Shown: positions 23,840-31,758 of the stretch, piece after piece
Numbering within the stretch: position 1 is the first letter of the stretch
How the letters are laid out: each line of letters starts with the position of its first letter
Origin: an uncultured Spirochaetales bacterium
GTDB lineage: Bacteria > Spirochaetota > Spirochaetia > Sphaerochaetales > Sphaerochaetaceae
Direction of reading: 5' to 3'
DNA length: 56,840 bases
NCBI GenBank assembly: GCA_945932505.1
Contig: CAMEQB010000002.1
Coordinates: 1 to 56,840, forward strand
Notes under the pieces: generated by a model
Told to the model about the DNA's origin: nothing
Database searches by the model: none
What the model saw: only the letters and a program-made list of their open reading frames with translations
Position numbers and translations under genes: made by a program

Positions 23840-24517
23840 CTGGAATATGGTAGAAACATTGTGGTTAAAGGTGTTGGAAAAGCTAGTAAAAGACCCGATT
23901 TGATAGTAATAAACTTAGACTTAGATTCTTTTAGTAAATCCTACGAAAAAGCTATGTCTATTGCTTCCGAAAAACTGGAAGAGCTATATACATCTCTAGG
24001 AGGCATAGGTTTTGAAAGAAAGGATATAAAGACTGTCGGTTTCAATGTCAGAACAAAGAATGAGTATGTCAAAGACAAAAATGGTGATAGCGTATTGATG
24101 TTTCTTGGTTACGTTGTAGAACACTCTTTGAAGATCTCGTTTGACTTGGACATGAAGAAGCTTCCTGAGACATTGAGTGTTATATCAACATCTAAAGCAA
24201 AGCCTAGAGTAGATATTGCTTTTACATTGAAGGATGATAGCGAGATAAAAGAAGAAGCACTACGAAACGCTTCAATCAATGCTCGAAAGAAAGCAGAAAT
24301 ACTAGCCATTACATCTGGCGTGAAACTGGGTAAGCTCATTAGTATCGACTATAGCTGGAAAGATATTGAGCTTTATTCAGATACCAAGTGCTACGACTCC
24401 ATGCCTTCCATTAGCAAGATGGCAAGTATAGATATTGAGCCTGATGATATAAAGGCGGAAGATAGTGTTACTTTTACTTGGGAAATAGAAGTTGATGACT
24501 TATCCTACGATTTATAA
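23840..24517 (+). CDS. SIMPL-domain (DUF541) protein with probable CTG start
   Basis: The protein has a SIMPL fold: GRNIVVKGVGKASKRPDLIVI at the N-terminus, IKTVGFNVRTKNEYV, and ARKKAEILAITSGVKLGKLISI near 150. Family members are periplasmic or cytosolic proteins of unclear role; this one has no signal peptide. The conserved first strand begins before the first in-frame GTG (23861). A CTG at 23840 is in frame, lies 7 bases after AAAGGAG and includes that strand (225 residues), so I use it. An ATG at 23847 is out of frame by one base; a single-base indel would instead restore an ATG start. The 3' end overlaps the convergent lipoprotein gene by 6 bases. Confidence 0.68.
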   Translation: MEYGRNIVVKGVGKASKRPDLIVINLDLDSFSKSYEKAMSIASEKLEELYTSLGGIGFERKDIKTVGFNVRTKNEYVKDKNGDSVLMFLGYVVEHSLKISFDLDMKKLPETLSVISTSKAKPRVDIAFTLKDDSEIKEEALRNASINARKKAEILAITSGVKLGKLISIDYSWKDIELYSDTKCYDSMPSISKMASIDIEPDDIKAEDSVTFTWEIEVDDLSYDL

Positions 24518-25114
24518 TGTATCAGTGTTATTAGATTCTTCTTCCTCTGTTTCAGGGGAGGAAGGTTCTTCCTCTTTAGGCTTAAGAGAAGAATAGAGAA
24601 GGGCATAGAACTCGCTCTCTCTCGATAGATACTCGATGGCACTTAGGTTTTTGCCGTCGTAAAGAAGTATTGCTTTTGCTTCGTCTCTAGCTTCTTCTTT
24701 GTGTCCTAAAGAGTCATATAGAGATATTAGCCTTGTTCTTACATCAAGGTTTCCAGGGTTTAATTCTCTTACACTTTCCAGTACTTCTTTCTCTTTTTCT
24801 TCCTCTTGAGTGCTTTTGTATATAAGAGATTTTAAATATAGAAAACGAATATTATGGGGATATAATGATATGCCTTTCTCTACTTCTGTGAGAGCTTTAT
24901 CATACTCATTCGCTTCAAAAAGAGAATAAACATAATTCCACCTTACTCTCTCGTCTTCACTTTGAGAGAGAAAAGCGGAATATACTTCTGCCGCCTCCAT
25001 TCCCTTTAATCCTTCAGTATTGGACAGAGAAGAATAATCCTTCTCTGTCTGACAGGAAGAAAGAATAATAGAGACTAGAATAATGACGATACTAATTGAG
25101 TACGGTCTTTTCAA
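24512..25114 (-). CDS. TPR lipoprotein
   Basis: The 200-residue product starts at a TTG (25114) inside the end of upp. It has a lipoprotein signal with ILSSC (Cys21) and about three tetratricopeptide-like helical pairs at 50-160, for example NYVYSLFEANEYDKALTEVEKG and ARDEAKAILLYDGKNLSAIEYL. The C-terminus is a Pro/Glu/Ser-rich acidic tail. Such proteins usually act as periplasmic scaffolds. It overlaps upp by 23 bases, and AGG lies about 9 bases before the TTG. The stop overlaps the SIMPL gene tail to tail. Confidence 0.72.
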   Translation of the reverse strand: MKRPYSISIVIILVSIILSSCQTEKDYSSLSNTEGLKGMEAAEVYSAFLSQSEDERVRWNYVYSLFEANEYDKALTEVEKGISLYPHNIRFLYLKSLIYKSTQEEEKEKEVLESVRELNPGNLDVRTRLISLYDSLGHKEEARDEAKAILLYDGKNLSAIEYLSRESEFYALLYSSLKPKEEEPSSPETEEEESNNTDTL

Positions 25115-26144
25115 TTTCTATTACCTGATCTCTATAAAGGTTGACGATGTTTGAACCGTAGTCTGCAATTAGCTGAATCATATTTCTTGGCTCCGGCCCC
25201 TTGTCGACACCGTTGAGTCTGTCACCAGCGTCACCAAGTCCTGGAAGAATATAAGCCTGTTCATTAAGAATAGGATCCATCCAGAGAGTATAGACTTCAG
25301 CTTCAGGGATAGCTCTTGTAATTCTGAGAGCACCCTTGAGAGCAGAAATGACGTTGATGAACTTTATAGATCTTGGCTTTACACCATTTTCCTTTAGATA
25401 CTTTACGATAGTAACAAGAGAACCGCCTGTGGCGTTCATTGGGTCGGCGAAGATCAAATCTTTTCCATCGAGAGATTCTAGATTGAAGAAAGATCTATCC
25501 AAATCCAAGACATAGTCCATGTTATATTCTTTCTTGCTTTCATCTCTCTTGATCTTAAATAGTGCAAAAGGTGTGATGGTGTCATCAGAAGAGTAGTCCT
25601 GGAACTCCTTACTGATGATCATTGAAGGAAGAAGGGCGCCACGAAGCATGACGCACATTACACTTGAATGAGCCAGTTCGTCTACATCTGGAATCTTATG
25701 GACAGCATAGTTTCTCACAGGATTTGTAACAGGTGTCATCTGAATCATAGCTCTCTTGTTATTCAGATTCTTATCTGCAAAAGAGTGTGCGAACATCAAT
25801 TCATAAGCTCTCTGAATATAATACAGGAACTCTTCGTGTCCAGTTTCAGGGTTTCTCAGTTTTGCAATGATTCTACTTGCTTCCCCGTGCTGTTCCCTTG
25901 GTGTCTCGAAAGAGTAGACATGAATTCTATCGTTTACTGAGCAGATTTCTTTAAGCTTTGCGCCGATTTCAGCGGCAGAGTCACTTAGATCATCTTTTGC
26001 TTTTTTATCTGATGAATCATTGTCTATTCTTGAGCAGGCATCGAGGCTCTTATCATAGAGAGCGTGTACAGCTTGGATGTTACTCTTGTCTTCTTCTGTA
26101 AGAAAGCCGTCTAAATCTTCGGCATGAAGGATGATTTTATTCAT
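25092..26144 (-). CDS. upp: uracil phosphoribosyltransferase with N-terminal extension
   Basis: The C-terminal 210 residues are a uracil phosphoribosyltransferase: PRPP-binding loop FADPMNATGGS at 232-242 and the uracil-binding end YILPGLGDAGDR at 297-308. It converts uracil and PRPP to UMP. The protein is 350 residues, whereas the bacterial enzyme is about 208: roughly 130 extra N-terminal residues, charged and helical, begin KIILHAEDLDGFLTEEDK and match nothing I recognise. A promoter TTGAGG-18-TATAGT (26193-26164) and AAGGAG precede the ATG. The TPR lipoprotein start lies inside its 3' end. Confidence 0.85.
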   Translation of the reverse strand: MNKIILHAEDLDGFLTEEDKSNIQAVHALYDKSLDACSRIDNDSSDKKAKDDLSDSAAEIGAKLKEICSVNDRIHVYSFETPREQHGEASRIIAKLRNPETGHEEFLYYIQRAYELMFAHSFADKNLNNKRAMIQMTPVTNPVRNYAVHKIPDVDELAHSSVMCVMLRGALLPSMIISKEFQDYSSDDTITPFALFKIKRDESKKEYNMDYVLDLDRSFFNLESLDGKDLIFADPMNATGGSLVTIVKYLKENGVKPRSIKFINVISALKGALRITRAIPEAEVYTLWMDPILNEQAYILPGLGDAGDRLNGVDKGPEPRNMIQLIADYGSNIVNLYRDQVIEIEKTVLN

Positions 26145-26163
26145 ACTTGTCTCCTTACATTAT

Positions 26164-26193
26164 ACTATAGTGCCAAGTGCCCTTACTCCTCAA
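26164..26193 (-). promoter_or_regulatory. promoter for upp
   Basis: On the minus strand TTGAGG (26193-26188), 18 bases, TATAGT (26169-26164), about 20 bases before the upp start codon. Confidence 0.55.
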
Positions 26194-26298
26194 TTGGTAA
26201 TAATGATAAAGAGATGCAAAAAGTTAAAAGAGATGAAGATAAAAAAAGTCAGCCATTACTTTTTATTATAATTGGACCCATTTTCATTATGAATGGAC

Positions 26299-26327
26299 TT
26301 TAACGAAAAAAATGATTTTGTTAGAAT
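26299..26327 (+). promoter_or_regulatory. promoter for adk
   Basis: TTTAAC (26299-26304), 17 bases, TAGAAT (26322-26327), about 18 bases before the adk start codon. Only moderately close to consensus. Confidence 0.4.
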
Positions 26328-26345
26328 AATGAAAAGAGGTATAGC

Positions 26346-26975
26346 ATGAATCTAGTATTTCTTGGCCCTCCGGGAGCAGGTAAGGGCACAATAGCAGCTG
26401 TTGCGAAGAACGCATTGGGTGTTCCTCACATCTCTACTGGAGATTTATTCAGAGAGAATATAAAGAACGAAACTGAACTTGGAAAAGAAGTAAAGGCTAT
26501 TCTTGCTTCTGGTGGTCTTGTTCCAGATTCCGTCACTATCAAAATGGTCGAAGAGAGGCTAAAGAGAAGTGACTGTGATAATGGATATATCCTTGACGGT
26601 TTCCCTCGCACTATTCCTCAGGCTGAAGCTCTTTCAAAGATGAGCAAGATCGACGGCGTCATCAACTTCGTATTGAGCGAAGAAGAGATCATCAAGCGTC
26701 TCAGCGGCAGAAGAATGTGTAAGAGCACAGGACGTACATACCATATCCTTTTCAACCCTCCTAAGGTTGAAGGCATAGATGATGAGACAGGTGAAGAGCT
26801 TATCCAGAGAGATGACGACAAGCCTGAAGCAATCAAGCATCGCTTGGAGGTCTATAACGAATCTACAGCACCTCTTATCGACTACTATAAGAAGGAAGGT
26901 GTCGTTCTGGATCTTATCTGCACAAACGATCCTAAAGAGACTGAAGAGAACTTCTTTAAGCTTATAAAAAAGTAA
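26346..26975 (+). CDS. adk: adenylate kinase
   Basis: The 209-residue product has the P-loop GPPGAGKGT at residues 7-15, HISTGDLFREN, GYILDGFPRTIPQAEAL and the LID region GRRMCKSTGRTYHILFNPP followed by QRDDDKPEAIKHRL. It keeps ATP, ADP and AMP in equilibrium. The LID has a single Cys, so it does not carry the four-Cys zinc site of Gram-positive enzymes. AAAGAGGT precedes the ATG. It is followed after about 60 bases by an amylase gene with a hairpin at the junction. Confidence 0.97.
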   Translation: MNLVFLGPPGAGKGTIAAVAKNALGVPHISTGDLFRENIKNETELGKEVKAILASGGLVPDSVTIKMVEERLKRSDCDNGYILDGFPRTIPQAEALSKMSKIDGVINFVLSEEEIIKRLSGRRMCKSTGRTYHILFNPPKVEGIDDETGEELIQRDDDKPEAIKHRLEVYNESTAPLIDYYKKEGVVLDLICTNDPKETEENFFKLIKK

Positions 26976-27000
26976 GGTTATGCGATTAACCTATGACAAA

Positions 27001-27035
27001 AATCACCCTGGGCTGTAATATAGTTCGGGGTGATT
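27001..27035 (+). promoter_or_regulatory. hairpin covering the amylase ribosome binding site
   Basis: AATCACCC (27001-27008) pairs perfectly with GGGTGATT (27028-27035). The right arm is the Shine-Dalgarno sequence of the amylase gene, whose ATG is at 27039. No T run follows, so a plain terminator of adk is less likely than control of translation start. Confidence 0.55.
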
Positions 27036-27038
27036 GTT

Positions 27039-28889
27039 ATGAATGACATTAAAGCATTTTCTATAGTTAGTTCTGAATTCGTTTCTCCTCTTTTCCCATC
27101 CAAGGGTGAGGATGTAAAACTCTCCGTCGCTTTTTCCAGCGCTCCTGATGCTGTGTTTATTAAATACGATACAGATATGGGCCTTGTTTTCATGAAAGAG
27201 ATGGAGAAAGACGGAGAAGTTAATGGGGCCGTAAAATACTCTCAAACTGTTCCTGTCACTACAGATGGAGAGAAGTTTAGATGGTTCTTTGTATTCTTTG
27301 AAGACAACAAAAGCTACTATGTTGGAAAGAAGGGTATAACACGATATACACCTAGCCAGAGCGATCGTTTCTCCATTATTCCTTCTCTTGAAGCTCCAGA
27401 ATGGGTAGCTTCCTCAACCTGCTACCAGATATTCCCTGACAGGTTTTGTAACGGGGATCCGAGGGTTGGCGCAAAAGAGGGGGAGTATGAGTTTGATGGA
27501 GGCTCAGTCACTACTCCAGAGTGGACAGATGAGCCCAAAGACTGGAATGAAAGTAGATGTTGTGACTTCTACAACGGGGATTTAAAAGGCATCGAGGAAA
27601 AAGCCGATTACTTATCTTCTCTTGGTATTACAGCTGTTTATCTTAACCCGATATTTTCATCAAAAAGCGTACATAGATATGACACTGTAGATTTCGCCCA
27701 TATCGATGAAAAGCTTGGTGGTGACAAAGCTCTGTCGGAAATGGTGGAGACTCTCCATAAAAAGGGAATCAAGGTGATTCTTGATATATCCATCAACCAT
27801 ACAGGTCTCGATGCCATCTGGCTAAAAAAGGCAAGAGAAGATGAGAACAGTGATGAACACGATTTCTATTACTTCAACGAGGATGGATCGGTGGCCTGCT
27901 GGCAGGATGTAAAGACTCTTCCTCAGCTTAGGTATTCTTCCTCTCTATTACGTGACTATATGTATAGAAATGAGAATTCTATCATGAAAAAGTTCCTTCT
28001 CCCTCCTTTCAATATCGACGCATGGAGACTAGATGTAGCTCCAGAAGTTGGGAGAAGAGGCGAAGACCAGCTTTGTAAAGACGTATGGAGAGAAGTAAGA
28101 AAGGAGATGCACAAAGTAAAGAAGGATGTGTACCTCGTTGGAGAAGACTGGGACGATACTGCTCCATATATGGATGGTGATATCTGGGACGGAACTATGA
28201 ACTACTATGGTTCTGGACGTCCTCTTAGAAGTTGGATGGGGCAGAGAGATAGGTTCTTATCTGAAGGAACAGGTCACAGTGCTGGGGAAGAGGAGCCATG
28301 GAACGGAGAAGAAGAAAGTGAAGGACTGATGGAAGCTATGTACTCTGTCTCCGATCAGAACGTATTTTTCCAGATGAACCTCTTCGATTCTCACGATACT
28401 CCGAGACTTCATAATGACAAAGCTGTTTTTGATAGAGATATATATAAGGGCGTTGTGATGGCTTTATATATGCTTCCAGGTATGCCTAACCTCTACTATG
28501 GAGACGAAGTCCTGCTAAATGGAAAACTTGGAAGCAATGAAGGCGCAAGATATCCAATGGAATGGAGAGATGAATATCAAGATAAAGATATGCTCTCCTT
28601 CTATAGCAAAATGGGAGAGGCAAGAAAAGAAGAGTGGCTTGGTTTCTCTTCTTATTCCGTCATCCCTCTGGATGAGAAAGCATTCGCCATCCTTAGGTTT
28701 ATTGAAGGAAAAGCTTTGGTAAGTGTCATCAATAGAGGCGAAAGTAGAGAAGTGTCTCTTCCCTTGTTCCTTCTTCCTTCCAAGAATATTAGTGTGGTTG
28801 TGGGAGATGGAAAAGTATCAAGAGAGAGTGATTCACTTAGAATTTTACTTAAAGATAAAGAAAGCCTGTTGATAAGACTTGAAAACTAA
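27039..28889 (+). CDS. alpha-amylase family (GH13) glycoside hydrolase
   Basis: The product is 616 residues from the ATG at 27039; an upstream GTG would sit within the ribosome binding site. An N-terminal beta-sandwich of about 120 residues is followed by the catalytic barrel: YQIFPDRFCNGD, AVYLNPIFSSKSVHRYDT, VILDISINHTG, the nucleophile region IDAWRLDVA (Asp332), LVGEDWDD (Glu369) and LFDSHDTPR (Asp453). This layout is that of neopullulanase or cyclomaltodextrinase-type enzymes, which act on maltodextrins. No signal peptide is present, so it works on imported oligosaccharides in the cytoplasm. Confidence 0.9.
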   Translation: MNDIKAFSIVSSEFVSPLFPSKGEDVKLSVAFSSAPDAVFIKYDTDMGLVFMKEMEKDGEVNGAVKYSQTVPVTTDGEKFRWFFVFFEDNKSYYVGKKGITRYTPSQSDRFSIIPSLEAPEWVASSTCYQIFPDRFCNGDPRVGAKEGEYEFDGGSVTTPEWTDEPKDWNESRCCDFYNGDLKGIEEKADYLSSLGITAVYLNPIFSSKSVHRYDTVDFAHIDEKLGGDKALSEMVETLHKKGIKVILDISINHTGLDAIWLKKAREDENSDEHDFYYFNEDGSVACWQDVKTLPQLRYSSSLLRDYMYRNENSIMKKFLLPPFNIDAWRLDVAPEVGRRGEDQLCKDVWREVRKEMHKVKKDVYLVGEDWDDTAPYMDGDIWDGTMNYYGSGRPLRSWMGQRDRFLSEGTGHSAGEEEPWNGEEESEGLMEAMYSVSDQNVFFQMNLFDSHDTPRLHNDKAVFDRDIYKGVVMALYMLPGMPNLYYGDEVLLNGKLGSNEGARYPMEWRDEYQDKDMLSFYSKMGEARKEEWLGFSSYSVIPLDEKAFAILRFIEGKALVSVINRGESREVSLPLFLLPSKNISVVVGDGKVSRESDSLRILLKDKESLLIRLEN

Positions 28890-28935
28890 ATTGTTTACTT
28901 CGATTCTCTATGCAATAATTGAAGTGGAGGAATTT

Positions 28936-29907
28936 ATGAAAAGAATAGTCCTTTTGTTGGTATGTTTATTATCTCTATCAATGGTTTTCGCTGCATTCGA
29001 CAAGAATGAAAGTGACAGACTCTTTTATGTAGAGAATGATTATGAAGCGGATTTTGCATATTTGTCAGAGGCGTTGAAGAGTGCCAAGAATAATGAAGAG
29101 AAGGCTGAAATACTTTGGAGAATGAGCCGCACAAGACTCACTCTTACTGATGAAAACAAAGAGAGTATGACAGAAGCAGAGAGATTTGCAGGGTATGGAG
29201 ACTACGGCGCAGACGATAAGCCAAAGAGCAGCGATACTTCATCTGCTTTCTACTATGCCTATGAATCTCTTAAATGTGCCGAGACTCCTAATGGATATCA
29301 CTGGAAGGCAAGTGCCGTAGGTAGGGCCGGTCAGGAGCATGGAGCATTAAACAGCCTTGGAAAAGCAGATCCTATGAGAAAGCTTGAGACAAAGGCTCTT
29401 GAAGGTTTCTCTTCTTTCCCTCTGGAGACAGACAGCTGGTATGTACTTGCAATCCTATATCGTTCTCTTCCTGGTAAGCCGATCAGCTTTGGTAATGACA
29501 ACTTTGCCATCTCTTACATGAGAAAGTGTCTTATGACTCAGGATATGGAGAGGACTAACGGCACAAACTACCTGGAACTTGCAGAAGAGTTATATAAGAG
29601 AGATTGGGATGCAAAGAAAAGAGCCAAAGAGTTCCAGTCTATGTTGAAGAACTGGGATAAGAACCAGAGTAAGGGATGTACAGAGTATAACAAATACTAT
29701 GAAGGATACCTTTCTCAGCAGGGTTCTCCTTTCTGGGTTGCTGCAGATCTATCAAGTATTTCTGATAGACAGGAAGCAATCGCACTTCTGCAGTATGGAA
29801 TATCAATAATCGATTGGAAATATCCTCAAGTTAAGGGAGAGTTAAGAAAAGCGAAGCTTGAGAAAGAGAGAGAAAAGCTTGAAGCTAAGCTGAAAGAATG
29901 GACTTGA
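28936..29907 (+). CDS. exported helical-repeat protein
   Basis: The start chosen is the ATG at 28936 with GGAGG 7 bases upstream; an in-frame start 19 codons earlier overlaps the amylase gene. The product is 323 residues with a signal peptide cleaved near SMVFAAFD (residue 19). The mature part is all-helical, with TPR-like pairs such as AYESLKCAETPNGYHWKASAVGR, followed by SWYVLAILYRSLPGKPISFGN and a charged coiled end. The motif set resembles TatT, a periplasmic TPR component of spirochaete TRAP transport systems, but no transporter genes adjoin. I treat it as a TPR-like periplasmic protein. A terminator follows. Confidence 0.7.
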   Translation: MKRIVLLLVCLLSLSMVFAAFDKNESDRLFYVENDYEADFAYLSEALKSAKNNEEKAEILWRMSRTRLTLTDENKESMTEAERFAGYGDYGADDKPKSSDTSSAFYYAYESLKCAETPNGYHWKASAVGRAGQEHGALNSLGKADPMRKLETKALEGFSSFPLETDSWYVLAILYRSLPGKPISFGNDNFAISYMRKCLMTQDMERTNGTNYLELAEELYKRDWDAKKRAKEFQSMLKNWDKNQSKGCTEYNKYYEGYLSQQGSPFWVAADLSSISDRQEAIALLQYGISIIDWKYPQVKGELRKAKLEKEREKLEAKLKEWT

Positions 29908-29922
29908 TCCAAAGTAGAGCGT

Positions 29923-29957
29923 GGCCACCTGGGAGACTGGGTGGTCTCTTTTTTTTG
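29923..29957 (+). terminator. intrinsic terminator
   Basis: GGCCACC (29923-29929) pairs with GGTGGTC (29940-29946), one G-T pair, and is followed by eight T within TCTTTTTTTT. Confidence 0.85.
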
Positions 29958-30033
29958 CTCCAATTTAGTATTTATAGGACAAAAAGTGTGGAACGATATA
30001 GGTTTTTGGAGGAAATTAATTAAAAATTGTTGA

Positions 30034-30063
30034 AAAGTGGGATAAAGTGGGATAAAGTGTCAT
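30034..30063 (+). promoter_or_regulatory. MraZ box: three 10-base direct repeats
   Basis: AAAGTGGGAT, AAAGTGGGAT and AAAGTGTCAT are consecutive at 30034, 30044 and 30054. The spacing gives GTGGG-N5-GTGGG, the layout bound by MraZ in other bacteria, and the repeats lie 37 bases before mraZ. A possible -35 TTGTTG (30027-30032) would put the repeats over the core promoter, consistent with repression of the division cluster by its first product. Confidence 0.85.
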
Positions 30064-30099
30064 GTAAGAATGGGGAATAACCCAATCTCGAGGTGGAAG

Positions 30100-30561
30100 A
30101 TGCATCTTTTGACAGGAATGTACACAGCAAGGGTTGATGAAAAGGGTCGCCTTTCTTTGCCTTCACGTCTAAGAGCTGCTCTATCATCTGAGGAAGTTGT
30201 TGTTCTTCCGGGGCTTGATGGAAACCATCTGATGCTGATGACTCCCGACTACTTTGAAAATCAGTTTTGTGTCCAAATAATTTCTACTCCTTTGGCACTT
30301 ATGGACAAAGAAAAAAGGCAGTTGATGAGAAAAATAATATCCCCCGCACAGTATCTAGATGTCGACAGCGCCGGAAGAATCAACATCCCCCAGTCTCAAA
30401 GAGAGAGTGTAGGGATAAGCAATAAAAGCGAATGCCTTTTGATGGGGACTGGATATGCAGTTGAAATCTGGAACCCTGAGGTTTTTGCAAAAGAAGATGA
30501 AGACTGCACCGAGTCAGTTTCAGACTTGGCTCAGAAAATATATGAAGAGGAGAAGAACTGA
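30100..30561 (+). CDS. mraZ: transcriptional regulator MraZ
   Basis: The start chosen is the ATG at 30100 preceded by GAGGTGG, giving 153 residues; an ATG 10 codons earlier adds a non-conserved head. Two SpoVT/AbrB-like halves carry the DxKGR signature: VDEKGRLSLPSRLR near residue 12 and VDSAGRINIPQSQR near 88. MraZ binds the repeats upstream and represses the division cluster. Its stop overlaps the rsmH start by 1 base (TGATG). Confidence 0.95.
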   Translation: MHLLTGMYTARVDEKGRLSLPSRLRAALSSEEVVVLPGLDGNHLMLMTPDYFENQFCVQIISTPLALMDKEKRQLMRKIISPAQYLDVDSAGRINIPQSQRESVGISNKSECLLMGTGYAVEIWNPEVFAKEDEDCTESVSDLAQKIYEEEKN

Positions 30562-31448
30562 TGGAGTTCCTTCATTATCCTGTAATGCATCAAGAAGTTT
30601 TAGATAATCTCACCATTCCTAAAGAAAGGGATGCGGTGATGATTGACTGCACCACAGGAGAAGGTGGACACACAAAGCTCTTCTTGGATACATATCCAAA
30701 CCTCAAAGTAATTGGAATCGATAGAGACAAAGAGATTCAGAAGAAAGCCATTGAAAGATTCAAGGATTACGGAGACAGATTCACTCCTGTCAATTCTTGG
30801 TTTAACGATTATCTCTCCGAAAGGGAAAGCGAGAGCGCAGATGCAATTCTCTTTGATCTTGGAATTTCAATTTTCCACTATGAAGAGTCTATGAGAGGCT
30901 TCTCTTTCAGAAAAGAAGAAAAGCTTGATATGAGATTGGACGAGAGTCAGAGACTAAGTGCAGAGACTATTGTAAATGAGTATCCGGAAGAAGCTCTGAG
31001 CGATGTCATCTACAAGTATGGCGAAGAAAGATACTCGCGAAGGATAGCTAGGACAATAGTCGAGAAGAGAAGAGAGAAGAGAATCGAGACTTCTAAAGAG
31101 CTGGCGGATATTATTTATGGCTGTGTCCCTCGTGAATATAGATATGGACGCATTCATCCTGCAACAAGGACATTCCAGGCTTTGAGAATCGAAGTGAATA
31201 AGGAACTGGATAGAATAAGTCCTGCTCTTGAGAATGCTTTGAGAGTTCTTAACAAGGGTGGAAGAGTCGCTGTAATAACTTTCCATTCTTTGGAAGATAG
31301 AATCGTAAAGTGGTATTTCAAAGATCGATATGAAAAATATGGAGACATATCAATTCTGACGAAGAAGCCGATAGTGCCTACAGACAAAGAGTGTGATGAG
31401 AATCCACCTTCAAGATCTGCAAAACTTCGTGTAGTGGAGAAAAAATAA
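30561..31448 (+). CDS. rsmH: 16S rRNA (cytosine-1402-N4)-methyltransferase RsmH
   Basis: The 295-residue product has the family start YPVMHQEVLDNL, the SAM-binding loop DCTTGEGGHTKLFL, DAILFDLGIS, MRGFSFRKEEKLDMRLD, and the C-terminal ITFHSLEDRIVKWYF with PSRSAKLRVVEK. It methylates C1402 in the 16S decoding centre. The gene follows mraZ as in nearly all bacterial dcw clusters. Confidence 0.97.
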   Translation: MEFLHYPVMHQEVLDNLTIPKERDAVMIDCTTGEGGHTKLFLDTYPNLKVIGIDRDKEIQKKAIERFKDYGDRFTPVNSWFNDYLSERESESADAILFDLGISIFHYEESMRGFSFRKEEKLDMRLDESQRLSAETIVNEYPEEALSDVIYKYGEERYSRRIARTIVEKRREKRIETSKELADIIYGCVPREYRYGRIHPATRTFQALRIEVNKELDRISPALENALRVLNKGGRVAVITFHSLEDRIVKWYFKDRYEKYGDISILTKKPIVPTDKECDENPPSRSAKLRVVEKK

Positions 31449-31449
31449 T

Positions 31450-31713
31450 ATGAAGTACAGGGAAAATGTAAGACATGAACTAGATCGTAGAGCCAAGGTC
31501 ATCATAATCCTTGGAATAGTATTGAGCTTTCTTGTGATAATGGTACCCCTATGGCAGAAAGGTTCTGCAGCCACTATCTCAATGAAGACGATGAAGGCGG
31601 AAGAGAGACTTGATGGCTTAGAGAAGGAAGAAAGAGTTCTTCTATCATCGCTAAGTACAGTTGAAGACAACACCATAAGGGAAGAAGTTGCCCTTGCAAT
31701 GGCAGACTTTTAA
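31450..31713 (+). CDS. ftsL: FtsL-like septum protein
   Basis: The 87-residue product has a short basic N-terminus, one membrane segment at about 19-38 (VIIILGIVLSFLVIMVPLW), and a periplasmic coiled coil rich in Glu, Leu and Met. Size, topology and position after rsmH identify it as FtsL-like; the sequence itself is poorly conserved in this family. FtsL joins FtsQ and FtsB to activate FtsW and FtsI. In most bacteria ftsI follows here; in this genome it does not. GGAG lies 9 bases before the ATG, within the end of rsmH. Confidence 0.72.
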   Translation: MKYRENVRHELDRRAKVIIILGIVLSFLVIMVPLWQKGSAATISMKTMKAEERLDGLEKEERVLLSSLSTVEDNTIREEVALAMADF

Positions 31714-31721
31714 TTCTAAAT

Positions 31722-31738
31722 GGGAGACAAAGACTCCC
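31722..31738 (+). repeat. small hairpin between ftsL and ftsW
   Basis: GGGAG-ACAAAGA-CTCCC is a 5-base-pair hairpin in the 45-base gap, with no T run after it. It may be a weak attenuation or processing site; ftsW itself has no clear ribosome binding site. Confidence 0.35.
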
Positions 31739-31758
31739 GCTTAATCTAAACTTAAGAC

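Noticed and set aside
26220-26345. CCATT...AATGG hairpin before adk as a terminator or riboswitch
   Set aside because: Short stem, long loop and no T run after it; probably chance in an AT-rich promoter region.
31450-31713. Calling the small gene after rsmH a random open frame
   Set aside because: One membrane segment plus coiled coil, a proper position and no overlap with other genes fit FtsL, so it is kept.
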